A DNA stretch of 64,000 nucleotides from Pseudanabaena sp. UWO311 (GCF_006937785.1 NZ_SJEE01000005.1:155656-219655); one strand, 5' to 3'; shown: positions 9,102 through 18,491, counted from the first letter of the stretch. The notes: generated from the sequence alone by a model not told the origin. Program-made: numbers and translations.

Positions 9102-10217
9102 ATGTATACAGTTTTAGAAGCGATCGCTACCGCGAATCCACCTTATAAACTAACACAGGCAGAAGCTGCTGACTTTATGTTAAAGACAGAAAGTTTATCC
9201 GCTTCCATTAGAAAAAGAATTCCATCGATTTATGCAAATTCAGGAATCGATTATCGCTTTAGCTGTATTTCAGACTATGGTGGCGATCTCCAAAATTTTG
9301 AATTATATCCTCATAATTGGGAACTCAAGCCCACACCAACTACATTTAGCCGCAATCAAAAATATGAAACCTATGCACCGAAAATCACTCTGCAAGCAGC
9401 ACAACAAGCGATCGCTGAAGCCGAAAATCTTAATACTCAAGACATCACCCATTTAATCGTCGTCAGTTGTACTGGCTTTTCTGCCCCTGGCATTGATATT
9501 CACCTCATCAAGCATTTGGGACTTTCCTATACTGTTTCGCGTACAATGATTGGCTTTATGGGCTGCCATGCAGCTTTTAATGGACTCAGAACTGCTCATG
9601 CCATCTGTCAGAGCGATCGCCAAGCTAAAGTTCTCTTAGTCTGCGTTGAGCTATGTTCATTGCATTTTCAAGTCGCTGACACCTTAGAGAATACAATTAT
9701 CAATGCCATTTTTTCCGATGGAGCTGCTGCCGCGATTTTGACTTCAAGTCCATTTGCTCAAGCGGAAGGAAAGCTCGCTTACACCGATGGATATAGTTTG
9801 CTAATTGAAAACACTGAAGAACTAATGAATTGGACAATCGGTGATACTGGTTTTTTGATGGGCTTATCACCAAAGGTTCCTGAAGTAGTAGTATCGCATC
9901 TACCTGATTATTTACAAGCTTTCTTAAAGCAACATCATCTCACGACCAATGATCTGGATTTTTGGGCAATTCATCCAGGGGGAAGAAAGATTATTGAAAA
10001 TATTCAATCAGCTTGTGAACTTAGCGATCTCATGGTGGCTGATTCCTTTGAGGTCTTGCGCCGTTATGGAAATATGAGTTCGCCGACAATTTTATTTATC
10101 CTCAAACAGATTTTAGATAAGCATCAATCAGGAGTGTCTGCTCCCTTTCAAAATGGGATTGCCTTAGCCTTTGGCCCTGGATTATCGATTGAAGGCTGTC
10201 TATTTCAAAAAGTCTAA
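9102..10217 (+). CDS. Type III polyketide synthase (chalcone-synthase-like)
   Basis: 371 residues, normal length for the family. The catalytic triad is visible: C155 in GFMGCHAAFNGLR, H291 in AIHPGGRKI and N324 in RYGNMSSPTILF; the closing GFGPG-type loop reads AFGPGLSIEG. Such homodimeric enzymes extend an acyl-CoA starter with malonyl-CoA and cyclise it to resorcinols or pyrones. The next gene on the strand is a SAM methyltransferase, so the likely product is a methylated alkylresorcinol, alkylpyrone or related phenolic lipid; starter and product cannot be read from the sequence. No oxidoreductase partner is adjacent. Confidence 0.92.
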   Translation: MYTVLEAIATANPPYKLTQAEAADFMLKTESLSASIRKRIPSIYANSGIDYRFSCISDYGGDLQNFELYPHNWELKPTPTTFSRNQKYETYAPKITLQAAQQAIAEAENLNTQDITHLIVVSCTGFSAPGIDIHLIKHLGLSYTVSRTMIGFMGCHAAFNGLRTAHAICQSDRQAKVLLVCVELCSLHFQVADTLENTIINAIFSDGAAAAILTSSPFAQAEGKLAYTDGYSLLIENTEELMNWTIGDTGFLMGLSPKVPEVVVSHLPDYLQAFLKQHHLTTNDLDFWAIHPGGRKIIENIQSACELSDLMVADSFEVLRRYGNMSSPTILFILKQILDKHQSGVSAPFQNGIALAFGPGLSIEGCLFQKV

Positions 10218-10227
10218 GCGTATAAAG

Positions 10228-10270
10228 CCCTACAATGTAACGCCCGCGCAGCGGGCGTTACATTGTAGGG
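10228..10270. repeat. Perfect inverted repeat, 20-bp arms, between synthase and methyltransferase
   Basis: Arms 10228-10247 and 10251-10270 pair exactly around GCA. Lying inside a likely two-gene operon, it could attenuate or process the transcript. Confidence 0.8.
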
Positions 10271-10297
10271 CAATAATTCACACAATTAGGAACATAT

Positions 10298-11035
10298 ATG
10301 CCTTCATTCCAAATCCGTACTAATCAAGATGAATTGATGGATGATTTTTCAATTCAGGATGAGCGACTTACTGACGCATTAGAGCAACTGCGCCCGATCA
10401 ATCAACTACTGGGCGGATATGCAACTACGATGGAAATCCTCGCGCCCTTTCTCAAAGCCCGATCGCAATCAAATCAAACAACACGCATTCTTGATATTGG
10501 TACTGGTATTGGCGATTTTCCTGAATATATTGTGCGTTGGGCGGCGGCTCAATCTCCTGTAATTAATGTAGAGATTGTGGCGATCGATGCTAATCCTGTC
10601 ACGGTGGATTATGCCCGTGAAGCTTTAAAAAAGCGATTGCCAACAGATCTACAAGCAAAAATCAAAGTGGAAGTTGCGGATGCTTTGGCTCTACCCTATG
10701 CTGATCAGGAGTTTGATGTGGCGATCGCCGCAATGTTTTTACATCATTTTGCCCATGAGAATGCAGCACAAATTGTGCGATCAATGCAGCGGATCTCGAA
10801 GCATGGCATTCTAATTAATGATTTACATCGTCATCCTTTTGCCTATTATGGAATCTATGCGCTAACAAGGCTACTACCTGCTGTGCAGATGGTTCGCAAT
10901 GATGCCCCGCTTTCGGTTTTGCGCGGATTCAAATCCTCTGAATTAAAAAGCATCGCCGAATCCGCAGGATTGATTAATTTCGCGCTCAAATGGCGCTACG
11001 CCTTTCGCTGGGTCATGAACACAATAAAAGTTTAA
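10298..11035 (+). CDS. Class I SAM-dependent methyltransferase, polyketide-associated
   Basis: 245 residues. Motif I is ILDIGTGIGDFPEYI near residue 67, an acidic IDANPVTV strand end follows, then ALPYADQEFDVAIAAMFLHH (motifs II/III). This type sits next to type III polyketide synthases in several bacteria and methylates the phenolic product. It is separated from the synthase by 80 bp containing a hairpin. Substrate inferred from the neighbour only; fold assignment firm. Confidence 0.83.
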   Translation: MPSFQIRTNQDELMDDFSIQDERLTDALEQLRPINQLLGGYATTMEILAPFLKARSQSNQTTRILDIGTGIGDFPEYIVRWAAAQSPVINVEIVAIDANPVTVDYAREALKKRLPTDLQAKIKVEVADALALPYADQEFDVAIAAMFLHHFAHENAAQIVRSMQRISKHGILINDLHRHPFAYYGIYALTRLLPAVQMVRNDAPLSVLRGFKSSELKSIAESAGLINFALKWRYAFRWVMNTIKV

Positions 11036-11068
11036 CTTCAGTAAATCTTGTTTGCGGACATTGGACAG

Positions 11069-11175
11069 TTATACCAAAACATAACATGGCTAAGCCATGT
11101 TGTGTTTTTAAAACCCCTACTGGGTTTGTTTTTTAATTCACAGAAGTGTTGCCACACTTTTGTGAATTGGTATTA
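11069..11175. repeat. Three-hairpin cloverleaf-like repeat, copy C (inverted)
   Basis: About 107 bp, ends TTATACCAA / TTGGTATTAA, in the opposite orientation to copies A and B. Hairpins in order: AACATGGC-TA-AGCCATGTT, an AAAACCCC-TACT-GGGTTTGTTTT stem, and TTCACAGAAGTG-TTG-CCACACTTTTGTGAA. Stem sequences differ from A and B but pairing is kept. 11176-11291 is spacer without a visible gene. Confidence 0.75.
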
Positions 11176-11292
11176 ATGAGTGATGGGTAATAAAACGTCC
11201 ATTTCATAGGGACCAAAAAGATGTCAATACGTCAATCACGTTTTAGCTATCCAATGTTCTTCTATATAACCGAATTAACTTTAAATTAGAAC

Positions 11293-11331
11293 CTTAAGGA
11301 TTGAGAGAACAAAGCGCTCTCAATCCTTAAG
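11293..11331. repeat. Perfect inverted repeat, 15-bp arms, 3' of glutamate-cysteine ligase
   Basis: Arms 11293-11307 and 11317-11331. It includes the minus-strand stop codon at 11327-11329; probable terminator. Confidence 0.75.
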
Positions 11332-12472
11332 ATAACAACAAAGCCTCCGCTAGTTCCTTATCCATTTGTTCCGCAGATGCGATCGCATCGGTCATGATTT
11401 GTCTCGGACTAATGCCATTGTGATAAGCCGCCAACCAACGTTGAGCTTCATTACCTTGTTCGAGAATCTTTTGTAATGGCGATAGGAAACACCAGACTCC
11501 ATTATCCTTAGCACGCGATCGCAACTCTTCATAGAGATTAGCAATCCATTCCCTTGCTGTAATTTGTTCGCCAGTTTGCCAATGGGTCAAAACTGCATCG
11601 AGACTATTGATTGCAGCGGCAACTTCATTTTGATCAGCGATCGTAGCCAGTTCATCGGGTGTGAACTTGGTCGCATTGGGCGCAAGTGGATCAAGAGTTG
11701 ACCCTATCCCAGCTTCGAGAAATTGATTGAGACGCATTTCTAAAAGAGCAGTGATCGCAAGTAATGCGACTGGATCGATAACTAAATCAGAGATTCGTAA
11801 CTCTAAACGATTAAGATTGTAAGGGCGATTATCGCCATTCGGGCGCACCGACGACCAGAGATGACGCACATTTTGCATCGTGCCTAACTGTAATTGCTGT
11901 TCTGTCCATTCCACAAAATGACGATGGCTGCTAAATAATGGAACTAGCTTCGGTGTTTTAGGAAACATCTGCCAGCGCGAAGAATGAAATCCAGTAGCTT
12001 TGCCATCAAGGAATGGAGAAGCGGCACTAAGAGCAAGATAGAGAGGTGCTTCCAGACGGATCAAGCGACAGGCAGCAATTAGTGACTCTAAGTCAGGGAT
12101 ACCGACATTAATATGAATACTTGCTGTGACTACATTAGTACCATAGGTCTGTTCGATGTAGGTGTGATAAGGATTTTGTGGATCAGAGCGATAGAAATGA
12201 TCAACCCCACCCAAAGCAAGTGTACTCCCCGGCATCAAAGTGTAATCACCAAGCGATCGCAAATAGCTGCGTAATTTCTGACGTGGCTCCACCAATGCCA
12301 TTAACAACGGCTCATACTTATGAAAAGGTGGCGTAATGTATTCAACGTTGCGGCTATCTGGTTCACGCACAAACCCATTCAGATTAGCCACAATGCGATC
12401 GCTAAAGCCCACCACATCCCCCGTCTGTGTAGAGGTGTAGATTTCCACTTCAAAGCCTTTTGATAAAAGCAC
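11327..12472 (-). CDS. gshA: Glutamate-cysteine ligase, cyanobacterial type
   Basis: 381 residues, close to the usual cyanobacterial length. It ligates glutamate and cysteine with ATP, the first step of glutathione synthesis. Recognisable stretches: FEVEIYTSTQTGDVVGFSDR, the GSTLALGGVDHFYRSDPQNPYH segment and SIHINVGIPDLESLIAACR-IRLEAPLYLALSAASPF, which match the GCS2-like cyanobacterial subfamily. Minus-strand single gene; the stop lies in a hairpin. No gshB is nearby. Confidence 0.9.
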   Translation of the reverse strand: MLLSKGFEVEIYTSTQTGDVVGFSDRIVANLNGFVREPDSRNVEYITPPFHKYEPLLMALVEPRQKLRSYLRSLGDYTLMPGSTLALGGVDHFYRSDPQNPYHTYIEQTYGTNVVTASIHINVGIPDLESLIAACRLIRLEAPLYLALSAASPFLDGKATGFHSSRWQMFPKTPKLVPLFSSHRHFVEWTEQQLQLGTMQNVRHLWSSVRPNGDNRPYNLNRLELRISDLVIDPVALLAITALLEMRLNQFLEAGIGSTLDPLAPNATKFTPDELATIADQNEVAAAINSLDAVLTHWQTGEQITAREWIANLYEELRSRAKDNGVWCFLSPLQKILEQGNEAQRWLAAYHNGISPRQIMTDAIASAEQMDKELAEALLLS

Positions 12473-12563
12473 GGGAGTTTCCTTTTGCTATAGTCACTAT
12501 CACTAGCCTACCTTGCAATGCGATCGCTTTAAAGATGCCTTAGGACATACAAACCAAAATCCT

Positions 12564-12604
12564 AAACAGAGAAAAGGGACGTTTTGCGTCCCTTTTCTCT
12601 GTTT
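12564..12604. repeat. Perfect inverted repeat, 18-bp arms, between DUF3095 and gshA genes
   Basis: Arms 12564-12581 and 12587-12604 around TTTTG. It lies 3' of the DUF3095 gene on the minus strand and upstream of gshA; likely terminator of the former. Confidence 0.75.
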
Positions 12605-12627
12605 TGAATAGGGTGAGCCCTGCTTTT

Positions 12628-13797
12628 CTAACTCTTCATGCGTTCTTTCATCTTTTTTGCGGCCAATGCGTAACCACCATCAGCGCCATCTACAAAATGG
12701 ACTTGACGACCATCGCGCTCAAAGACTAAGCAAGTCATCAGAGCGCGATCGGATACATGAAAGCCATATACTAAACGACCTTCTTGAAATTTCTTTTCTA
12801 AATAATCAATTATTTTCTTGCGCTGTTGAGTTGTTCCAGAAATAACCATTCGCAGGACATCATCAAATTTTTTGAAGTCGGTGGACTCTGAAACTATTTG
12901 TTTATAATCACCCCAATTAAATTGCCCAGTTTTGATGTTTAAAGACATCAGAACATTACCAAACAAATTAATCAAGCGTATTTTCCATAGGTATAAAATT
13001 CGTTTCAACCAATTCTTAGAAGCCGTAAAGACTCGGGTTTCAGATGATAAGTTCTTTTCCCCAAAGGCAAGTTGTAAATTTGCTGATACTACAGGATGGC
13101 ATTCTGTGCCTTTTCCATAAATGCGATCAATTTGGTTAATTACCTCTCGGTAGAGATTATCAACTTGGCTTTGACTTGGTGCGGTCACAAATATGATCAA
13201 ACTGAGAATCTCTTCATGGCGTGTGGGAATATCCTGCCAACGGCATTCTAAACCAGAGAAATCCGCGATCGGATAAGAGTTTTTGTGTCTAGGACTGTAC
13301 AAATCCGTTGTTGCTTGATCCTTGACCAAACGTGTCGCATAGCTGATGCCGCCGCCCCTGAGGATCGCTTGGTCATAGTTTTCGGAGATACGGAGTTTTG
13401 CAACCTTAATTTCATAGTTTGATGTAATTGCCGATAACGGGACAATACCTATGCGTAGTAAAAGATTAAATTCATCTGCTGCTAATTTTTGCACATCTAA
13501 CAATGCTTGCTCTACTTCTGGGATAAATGGGGGGGGGATGAGAATAGATGCTCCATCACCACCAAATACAAAGGGAATCTCTAATTCTCCAACTATATTC
13601 AAAATCACAATAATTGAACAAGCACCTAAGAGATTAATATCTTTGTACCTGCCATCCTCGATCGCTTTTGTTGATTCAGCAATATCGGTAATAATCGCTG
13701 CCCAGTCACTGGGAACTGCGTAAAAATTCTCACTATGGGTAATATCAGCAAAATTCTGAAGAAAAGGTAGATCGGCATAAAAATTTTCAGTATTCAT
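12628..13797 (-). CDS. DUF3095 protein with nucleotide-cyclase-like motifs
   Basis: 389 residues, of unknown function. The N-terminal half carries AIITDIAESTKAIEDG (D38) and FVFGGDGASILIP (D81). These look like the two metal-binding Asp strands of class III adenylate/guanylate cyclases (F-T-D-I-x-x-S-T and G-D-G), with 43 residues between the Asp residues, close to the cyclase spacing. I infer a cyclase-fold domain; the rest (IPTRHEEILSLIIFVTAP, GFHVSDRALMTCLVFER near the end) is not assigned. No signal peptide or membrane segment. It sits upstream of gshA on the same strand, 155 bp away. Activity untested by sequence. Confidence 0.75.
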   Translation of the reverse strand: MNTENFYADLPFLQNFADITHSENFYAVPSDWAAIITDIAESTKAIEDGRYKDINLLGACSIIVILNIVGELEIPFVFGGDGASILIPPPFIPEVEQALLDVQKLAADEFNLLLRIGIVPLSAITSNYEIKVAKLRISENYDQAILRGGGISYATRLVKDQATTDLYSPRHKNSYPIADFSGLECRWQDIPTRHEEILSLIIFVTAPSQSQVDNLYREVINQIDRIYGKGTECHPVVSANLQLAFGEKNLSSETRVFTASKNWLKRILYLWKIRLINLFGNVLMSLNIKTGQFNWGDYKQIVSESTDFKKFDDVLRMVISGTTQQRKKIIDYLEKKFQEGRLVYGFHVSDRALMTCLVFERDGRQVHFVDGADGGYALAAKKMKERMKS

Positions 13798-13875
13798 GGT
13801 TATTCGTTGATATTCTTAAATATTCATGCCTATAAACCTGAATACGAGCAAATTATCTCTATTTTATCAATAAAA

Positions 13876-13919
13876 AATAGACAAGTATAACCGCCAGTTG
13901 GCTGTCATACTTGTCTATT
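13876..13919. repeat. Hairpin, 13-bp arms
   Basis: Arms 13876-13888 and 13907-13919 (AATAGACAAGTAT and its complement) in the guaA/DUF3095 gap. Confidence 0.65.
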
Positions 13920-13980
13920 GAACTTTGCTCATCTCTAAAATGCTATGGCTTCCTGTACAAAATTTGTTATAGCTGTCGCT

Positions 13981-14039
13981 AAAACTCAGTTATAGAGAGG
14001 TGCAGCGCAAAGCACCGCACCTCTCTATAACTGAGTTTT
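13981..14039. repeat. Perfect inverted repeat, 23-bp arms, 3' of guaA
   Basis: Arms 13981-14003 and 14017-14039; the loop contains GCGCAAAGC. It begins 10 bp beyond the guaA stop; probable terminator. Confidence 0.8.
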
Positions 14040-14048
14040 GATCAGGGT

Positions 14049-15722
14049 TCATTCCCATTCAATAGTGCCAGGTGGCTTAGATGTAATATCTAAAACCACG
14101 CGATTGACACCTTCCACTTCATTGACAATCCGATTGGAAATCGTTTCCAATAGATCGTAGGGAACTCTTGCCCAATCCGCAGTCATACCATCCTCACTAG
14201 TAACTAGACGCAACACGATAGGATGGGAATAGGTGCGCTTATCGCCCATCACTCCCACGCTACGAACGGTAGGCAATAGCACCGCAAAGGCTTGCCAGAG
14301 GTTATTGTATTGACCTGCACGATTGATCTCTTGGCGTACAATTAAATCAGCATCGCGTAAAGTATTCAGGCGATCGCTGGTAATATCTCCAATAATCCTA
14401 ATGGCTAAACCAGGTCCGGGAAATGGCTGACGCTTCACAATCTCTTCGGGAAGTCCAAGCGCTGTACCAACCTTCCGTACTTCATCTTTGAACAACTTGC
14501 GAAGTGGTTCCACTAAAGTAAAGCGAAGATTATCAGGTAAGCCACCCACATTGTGATGACTCTTGATTTTGACAGCAACACGTTTACCAGTGACAGGATC
14601 AGCGTTAGTGTCAGCCGATTCAATTACGTCTGGATAAAGAGTGCCTTGGGCAAGGAAATCAAACGGTCCTAATCGCTGTGATTCTTCTTCAAAGACATTG
14701 ATGAATTCACTGCCGATTAACTTCCGTTTCTGCTCAGGCTCGGTAATACCCTTAACTCTTTCAAGAAATCTTTCACGAGCATTAACATACACAACATTAA
14801 TGTGGAACTGTTCTTCAAAAAGTTTGACTAGACGCTCTGGCTCTAGCTTACGCATGAAGCCTTGATCGATAAACATACAGGTGAGTTGATCACCGATCGC
14901 CCTATGCAATAGAAAGGCAAGTGTTGAAGAATCTACACCACCTGATAGTGCGAGTAAAACGCGCTTATCGCCAACCTGAGCGCGAATTTCACGAATTGAA
15001 TTTTCGATAAAAGCATCAGTTGTCCAACTTGGCTCGCATTTGCAAATGTGATAGACAAAATTGCGAATCATCGCCATCCCACCTGTGGAATGTACGACCT
15101 CAGGATGGAACTGAACACCGTAAAGATTTTTTTGGTGATCAGCGATCGCGGCACAGGGAGTATTTGCTGTATGAGCTAAAATTTCAAATCCTTTAGGTAA
15201 TTCAATGACAGAATCACCATGACTCATCCACATCGTGATGCCCGTATCTACATTAGTTAGCAGATCTGTGGGATCATCAATTTGCAGTTCAGCTTTACCA
15301 TATTCTCCATGCTCAGCAAGTTCGACCTTGCCGCCGAGTTGCTTTGCCATCAGTTGCATTCCATAGCAAACACCTAAAATAGGTATGCCCAAATTAAAAA
15401 TCTCAGGATCGCATAGCGGAGCGCCATCGTCATAGACAGAATTCGGTCCACCTGACAAGATAATCCCCTTAGGATTAAGCTTCAGTAAATCTTCGGCTGA
15501 GATATGATAAGTTAGAACTTCAGAATAAACTTGTGTCTCACGTATACGTCGAGCAATTAGCTCTGAGTACTGAGAACCGAAATCAAGAATAGCAATCATT
15601 GAACGACTAGTTATATTATCTGTGGTACTTTCAGGATCTGGGCTGGATGAATTTATACTAGATGAAAGCGCACCTTCAAGATTTAGTAAGACATTCGACG
15701 ATGTTGGAGGAGAAGAAACCAC
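14049..15722 (-). CDS. guaA: GMP synthase (glutamine-hydrolysing)
   Basis: 557 residues from a GTG start. It converts XMP to GMP. The class I glutamine amidotransferase domain has the nucleophile C119 (GVCYGMQ) with H206 and E208 (VQFHPEVV); the ATP-pyrophosphatase domain has SGGVDS at 260-265; the C-terminal dimerisation domain ends in [10 protein letters not shown] as in all GuaA. The N-terminal 41 residues before [12 protein letters not shown] are a low-complexity extension; cyanobacterial GuaA often has one, and AGAGG eight bases before the GTG supports this start. The alternative ATG is at 15599. Confidence 0.95.
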   Translation of the reverse strand: MVSSPPTSSNVLLNLEGALSSSINSSSPDPESTTDNITSRSMIAILDFGSQYSELIARRIRETQVYSEVLTYHISAEDLLKLNPKGIILSGGPNSVYDDGAPLCDPEIFNLGIPILGVCYGMQLMAKQLGGKVELAEHGEYGKAELQIDDPTDLLTNVDTGITMWMSHGDSVIELPKGFEILAHTANTPCAAIADHQKNLYGVQFHPEVVHSTGGMAMIRNFVYHICKCEPSWTTDAFIENSIREIRAQVGDKRVLLALSGGVDSSTLAFLLHRAIGDQLTCMFIDQGFMRKLEPERLVKLFEEQFHINVVYVNARERFLERVKGITEPEQKRKLIGSEFINVFEEESQRLGPFDFLAQGTLYPDVIESADTNADPVTGKRVAVKIKSHHNVGGLPDNLRFTLVEPLRKLFKDEVRKVGTALGLPEEIVKRQPFPGPGLAIRIIGDITSDRLNTLRDADLIVRQEINRAGQYNNLWQAFAVLLPTVRSVGVMGDKRTYSHPIVLRLVTSEDGMTADWARVPYDLLETISNRIVNEVEGVNRVVLDITSKPPGTIEWE

Positions 15723-15838
15723 AGTAGATACCTCTATCTTAATGAGATAGCATTTAATGCGATCGTAAGGCTTTCAGTAAGCCTATCGCGGCGAAAAAAG
15801 TAGCTATTCCTACAATGCTAGCAAAACGGTACGTACTT

Positions 15839-16459
15839 ATGGTGAAAAAAATGCGTAAAAAAGTTATGACTGCGATCGCATTGCTGCCAATTTTGGCGCT
15901 GCCAGTTTTTGCAGTTAGCAATCAAAATTTTACTTCCAGCAATTTTCTAACTTCTTCAGCAGAAGCAGTACAGTTACGCGATGGCAAAACCTATTTTGTG
16001 CAATTGCCATTATTTTTGGGTGCTGAGACTACTATAAATCGCATCTATTCTTGGAATGCGACATATTACTTTGCGATCGCACTACCACAAAATATGGGTG
16101 AGCCTCTACAAAAGTTAGAAATTTCTCAGACAGAAGGCTTTGATAAGGTTGATTTTTATAGCAATGAAACAATTGCTTATTTGCAATCTCCATCAGGAGA
16201 TCGAGTTACCATCTCCAGTAAAACTGAAATTTTGCCACGTCAAGATAGTGATCGCCCAAAAATCACAATTACCTTTGATCCCCCAATACCTGCGAGCAAT
16301 GAGCTTAACAGTAAGCTAGTAGTGGGACTTCGCCCAGTCCGTAATCCTCGCTATGATGGCGTTTATCTGTTTGGAGTGACCGCATTTCCACAAGGCGATC
16401 GCCCAAATTCACAATTTCTTGGTTATGGCAGATTAAGTTTCTACGATTTGCGTTACTAA
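15839..16459 (+). CDS. DUF2808 secreted protein
   Basis: About 206 residues. A basic N-terminus followed by VMTAIALLPILALPVFA is a signal peptide, so the protein is exported. The body (FVQLPLFLGAETT, YFAIALPQNMGEPLQKLEISQ, FDPPIPASNELTVGL-like segment, GVYLFGVTAFPQGD) matches DUF2808, common in cyanobacteria and of unknown function. Three starts are possible (15815, 15839, 15851); none has a strong ribosome site, and I use 15839. Divergent from guaA. Confidence 0.8.
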   Translation: MVKKMRKKVMTAIALLPILALPVFAVSNQNFTSSNFLTSSAEAVQLRDGKTYFVQLPLFLGAETTINRIYSWNATYYFAIALPQNMGEPLQKLEISQTEGFDKVDFYSNETIAYLQSPSGDRVTISSKTEILPRQDSDRPKITITFDPPIPASNELNSKLVVGLRPVRNPRYDGVYLFGVTAFPQGDRPNSQFLGYGRLSFYDLRY

Positions 16460-16465
16460 GGAATC

Positions 16466-16506
16466 TAAAACTAGTTGGACGGGCTTTGCCCGCCCAACTA
16501 GTTTTA
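16466..16506. repeat. Inverted repeat, 19-bp arms (one mismatch), 3' of DUF2808 gene
   Basis: Arms 16466-16484 and 16488-16506 around TTT; tip GGGCTTTGCCC. Starts 7 bp after the stop. Confidence 0.75.
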
Positions 16507-16531
16507 ACAAATTATTTAATTCGCAAAGCGC

Positions 16532-16565
16532 TTTCATAAAACACCCAATTGGGTGTTTTATGAAA
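16532..16565. repeat. Perfect 34-bp palindrome
   Basis: TTTCATAAAACACCCAA (16532-16548) followed directly by its complement, with no loop. It lies upstream of the YbjN-like gene. Confidence 0.75.
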
Positions 16566-16617
16566 AACATTGACGTTTGCTATACACTATTGGCAGATAG
16601 TAACTAGATATTTAACT

Positions 16618-17082
16618 ATGACCTTCACAACAGAATCGCCAATAACTCCTGTAGAAGCAGAATCTAGTTTTGCACCACCGACTAATCACATTGTGCAAAC
16701 GATCCAAACTGTCATTGCCAGTATGGATGCTGAAAATTCGGCTCTTGAAAACCAAACCGAGGATACGTGGAAATTTCAATATGGCACTGTAGAAGTAGTT
16801 GTCAACATTACTGGAACTGAGCCTAACGATACCTTCACGGTTTTTTCGACGGTGCTTGCCGCCCCATTTAAAGACGAAGCAAAAATGACACGCTGGCTTT
16901 TGGAAAAAAATGCTGCTGATACATTTGAAGCTCGGTATGCGATCCAGAATGATCAAGTTTTGGTGTTGTGTTCACGCTCTGTGGAAGACCTTTCACCTGC
17001 AGAAATCTCACGGATCATCACGATTGTGGCAGCGATCGCCGATGAAAATGATGAAGTATTAAAAGAAAATTTTGGCGTTTAG
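16618..17082 (+). CDS. YbjN / type III secretion chaperone-like protein (DUF1821-like)
   Basis: 154 residues, acidic, no signal or membrane segment. The pattern W-F-YG-VEVVVNITG, TVFSTVLAAPFKDEAKMTRWLLEKN and CSRSVEDLSPAEISRIITIVA fits the cyanobacterial DUF1821 branch of the YbjN/Tir-chaperone fold. No biochemical role is established. Start at 16618 by family length; an upstream GTG/TTG-type start at 16570 gives an unlikely tail. Followed by a 13-bp-arm terminator. Confidence 0.78.
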   Translation: MTFTTESPITPVEAESSFAPPTNHIVQTIQTVIASMDAENSALENQTEDTWKFQYGTVEVVVNITGTEPNDTFTVFSTVLAAPFKDEAKMTRWLLEKNAADTFEARYAIQNDQVLVLCSRSVEDLSPAEISRIITIVAAIADENDEVLKENFGV

Positions 17083-17094
17083 AACTGTGTTTTA

Positions 17095-17125
17095 GTAAGA
17101 AAGCACCGTTTGGGTGCTTTCTTAC
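17095..17125 (+). terminator. Hairpin terminator of the YbjN-like gene
   Basis: GTAAGAAAGCACC (17095-17107) pairs with 17113-17125 and is followed by AATTTTT. Confidence 0.7.
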
Positions 17126-17140
17126 AATTTTTATAAATTC

Positions 17141-17875
17141 ATGAACAAACTATGGGAGCTTCTTCCTTATTCTGAAATATCGGGAAAGCTACAAATGGCT
17201 CTTGATAATTCTTTGCTTGATCGCCATAGCCAAGATCCTCAATCGCCATCGATTTTACGATTTTATCGCTGGAGTCCATCTGCGATTTCCTTAGGTTTTA
17301 ATCAAAAGCAATATCCTATTCGCTGGAATGAGATCGCTCAAAAACATAATCTCGACATCATTCGTCGTCCGAGTGGGGGTCGTGCTGTACTTCATCAAGG
17401 AGATCTTACCTATGCATTGATCACCAGCGCTGATATTGGTGGGGATCAAGCTGGGGAGTTTGAAGATAATACCTTTGGCAGAAAGCGCTCGCATCGTGAG
17501 ATCTATGAATATATCAGCGGATTTCTAATCCAAGGTTTTGCCGAATTGGGGGTTAATCTAAGCTATGGAAAAGCAGGTCGGGGCTATATTCATAATCCTA
17601 GTTGCTTCTCTACGGCAACCAATGCGGACTTAGTAATTGCCGATGGACGCAAACTCGTTGGTAGCGCTCAAGTTTATCGTCACAATTCAGTATTGCAGCA
17701 TGGATCAATCTCGATCGCTCCAAACTACAAGCTACTAACGGAGCTATTTCAAGCGGAAGTTCCCATTGTTGGGTACCAAGAACTTGCATGGAATAACCAT
17801 AAAGACATAACAGCAAAACTCATAGATGTTCTATCACAGTCTGCCCGGGATTACTTTCAGGCGGAGTTCTTGTAG
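17141..17875 (+). CDS. Lipoate-protein ligase A family acyltransferase
   Basis: 244 residues, BPL/LplA/LipB cofactor transferase fold. Core motifs: [33 protein letters not shown] (the RR-GGGxVxHD-like substrate loop), [22 protein letters not shown] with the conserved Lys. It acts in the cytoplasm to attach lipoate or octanoate to carrier proteins such as the pyruvate dehydrogenase E2 or GcvH; whether it is a ligase or an octanoyltransferase cannot be told. Start ATG 17141. The 3' end overlaps the convergent pseudouridine synthase gene by 42 bp. Confidence 0.86.
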   Translation: MNKLWELLPYSEISGKLQMALDNSLLDRHSQDPQSPSILRFYRWSPSAISLGFNQKQYPIRWNEIAQKHNLDIIRRPSGGRAVLHQGDLTYALITSADIGGDQAGEFEDNTFGRKRSHREIYEYISGFLIQGFAELGVNLSYGKAGRGYIHNPSCFSTATNADLVIADGRKLVGSAQVYRHNSVLQHGSISIAPNYKLLTELFQAEVPIVGYQELAWNNHKDITAKLIDVLSQSARDYFQAEFL

Positions 17876-18433
17876 TTCTGTTTGAGTCAAATTTCGCCAT
17901 TGACCAACATTCAGATTCGCTAGGCTTAAATGGGCAATCGCTACCCTTACTAAGCGCAAAGTAGGGAATCCCACTGCTGCTGTCATTTTTCTAACCTGAC
18001 GATTTTTCCCTTCTGTTAATTTTAGTTCTAACCAAGCTGTGGGAATGCTGGCTCGAAAGCGAATGGGAGGCTTACGCTCTGGTAAGTCTGGCTCGGTATC
18101 TAATAACTTAGCGATCGCAGGTTTAGTCTGATAGCCTTTGAGCATGATCCCATTGCGTAACTTTTGCAAAGCCTCTTCTGTAGGAATTTTCTCTACCTGT
18201 ACCCAATAAGTTCGTGAATGTTCAAACTGGGGATCGATTAAACGATGCTTTAACTGTCCATCATTAGTCAGCAGCAATAATCCTTCGCTATCAAAATCCA
18301 AGCGACCTACTGAATAAACTTCAGGGATATCTATATATTCTTTTAAAGTTGGGCGCGGAGATATACTGTCATCAGTAAACTGACAGAGCACACCATAGGG
18401 CTTATTGAAAAGAATATATTGGCGATCGCTCAT
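17834..18433 (-). CDS. rRNA large-subunit pseudouridine synthase, RluE/RsuA family
   Basis: 199 residues. Motifs: [13 protein letters not shown], catalytic Asp in [27 protein letters not shown]-like RTYWVQVEK, and [26 protein letters not shown]. It isomerises a uridine in rRNA; RluE of E. coli, of similar size, modifies 23S U2457. No S4 domain, which also fits RluE. It overlaps the lplA-like gene tail to tail and is followed in the other direction by a shared hairpin with the CAP gene. Confidence 0.9.
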   Translation of the reverse strand: MSDRQYILFNKPYGVLCQFTDDSISPRPTLKEYIDIPEVYSVGRLDFDSEGLLLLTNDGQLKHRLIDPQFEHSRTYWVQVEKIPTEEALQKLRNGIMLKGYQTKPAIAKLLDTEPDLPERKPPIRFRASIPTAWLELKLTEGKNRQVRKMTAAVGFPTLRLVRVAIAHLSLANLNVGQWRNLTQTELQELRLKVIPGRL

Positions 18434-18448
18434 AGATTTTTTGATAAT

Positions 18449-18475
18449 AAAAAAGCTCGCTTCGCGAGCTTTTTT
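18449..18475. terminator. Hairpin between CAP and pseudouridine synthase genes
   Basis: AAAAAAGCTCGC-TTC-GCGAGCTTTTTT. Both genes are on the minus strand; it terminates the CAP gene upstream of the pseudouridine synthase. Confidence 0.75.
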
Positions 18476-18491
18476 ATTCTATAGCTATAGC

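Noticed and set aside
3470..11175. CRISPR array from the spaced repeats
   Set aside because: Copies are kilobases apart, imperfect and inverted, with no regular spacers and no cas gene.
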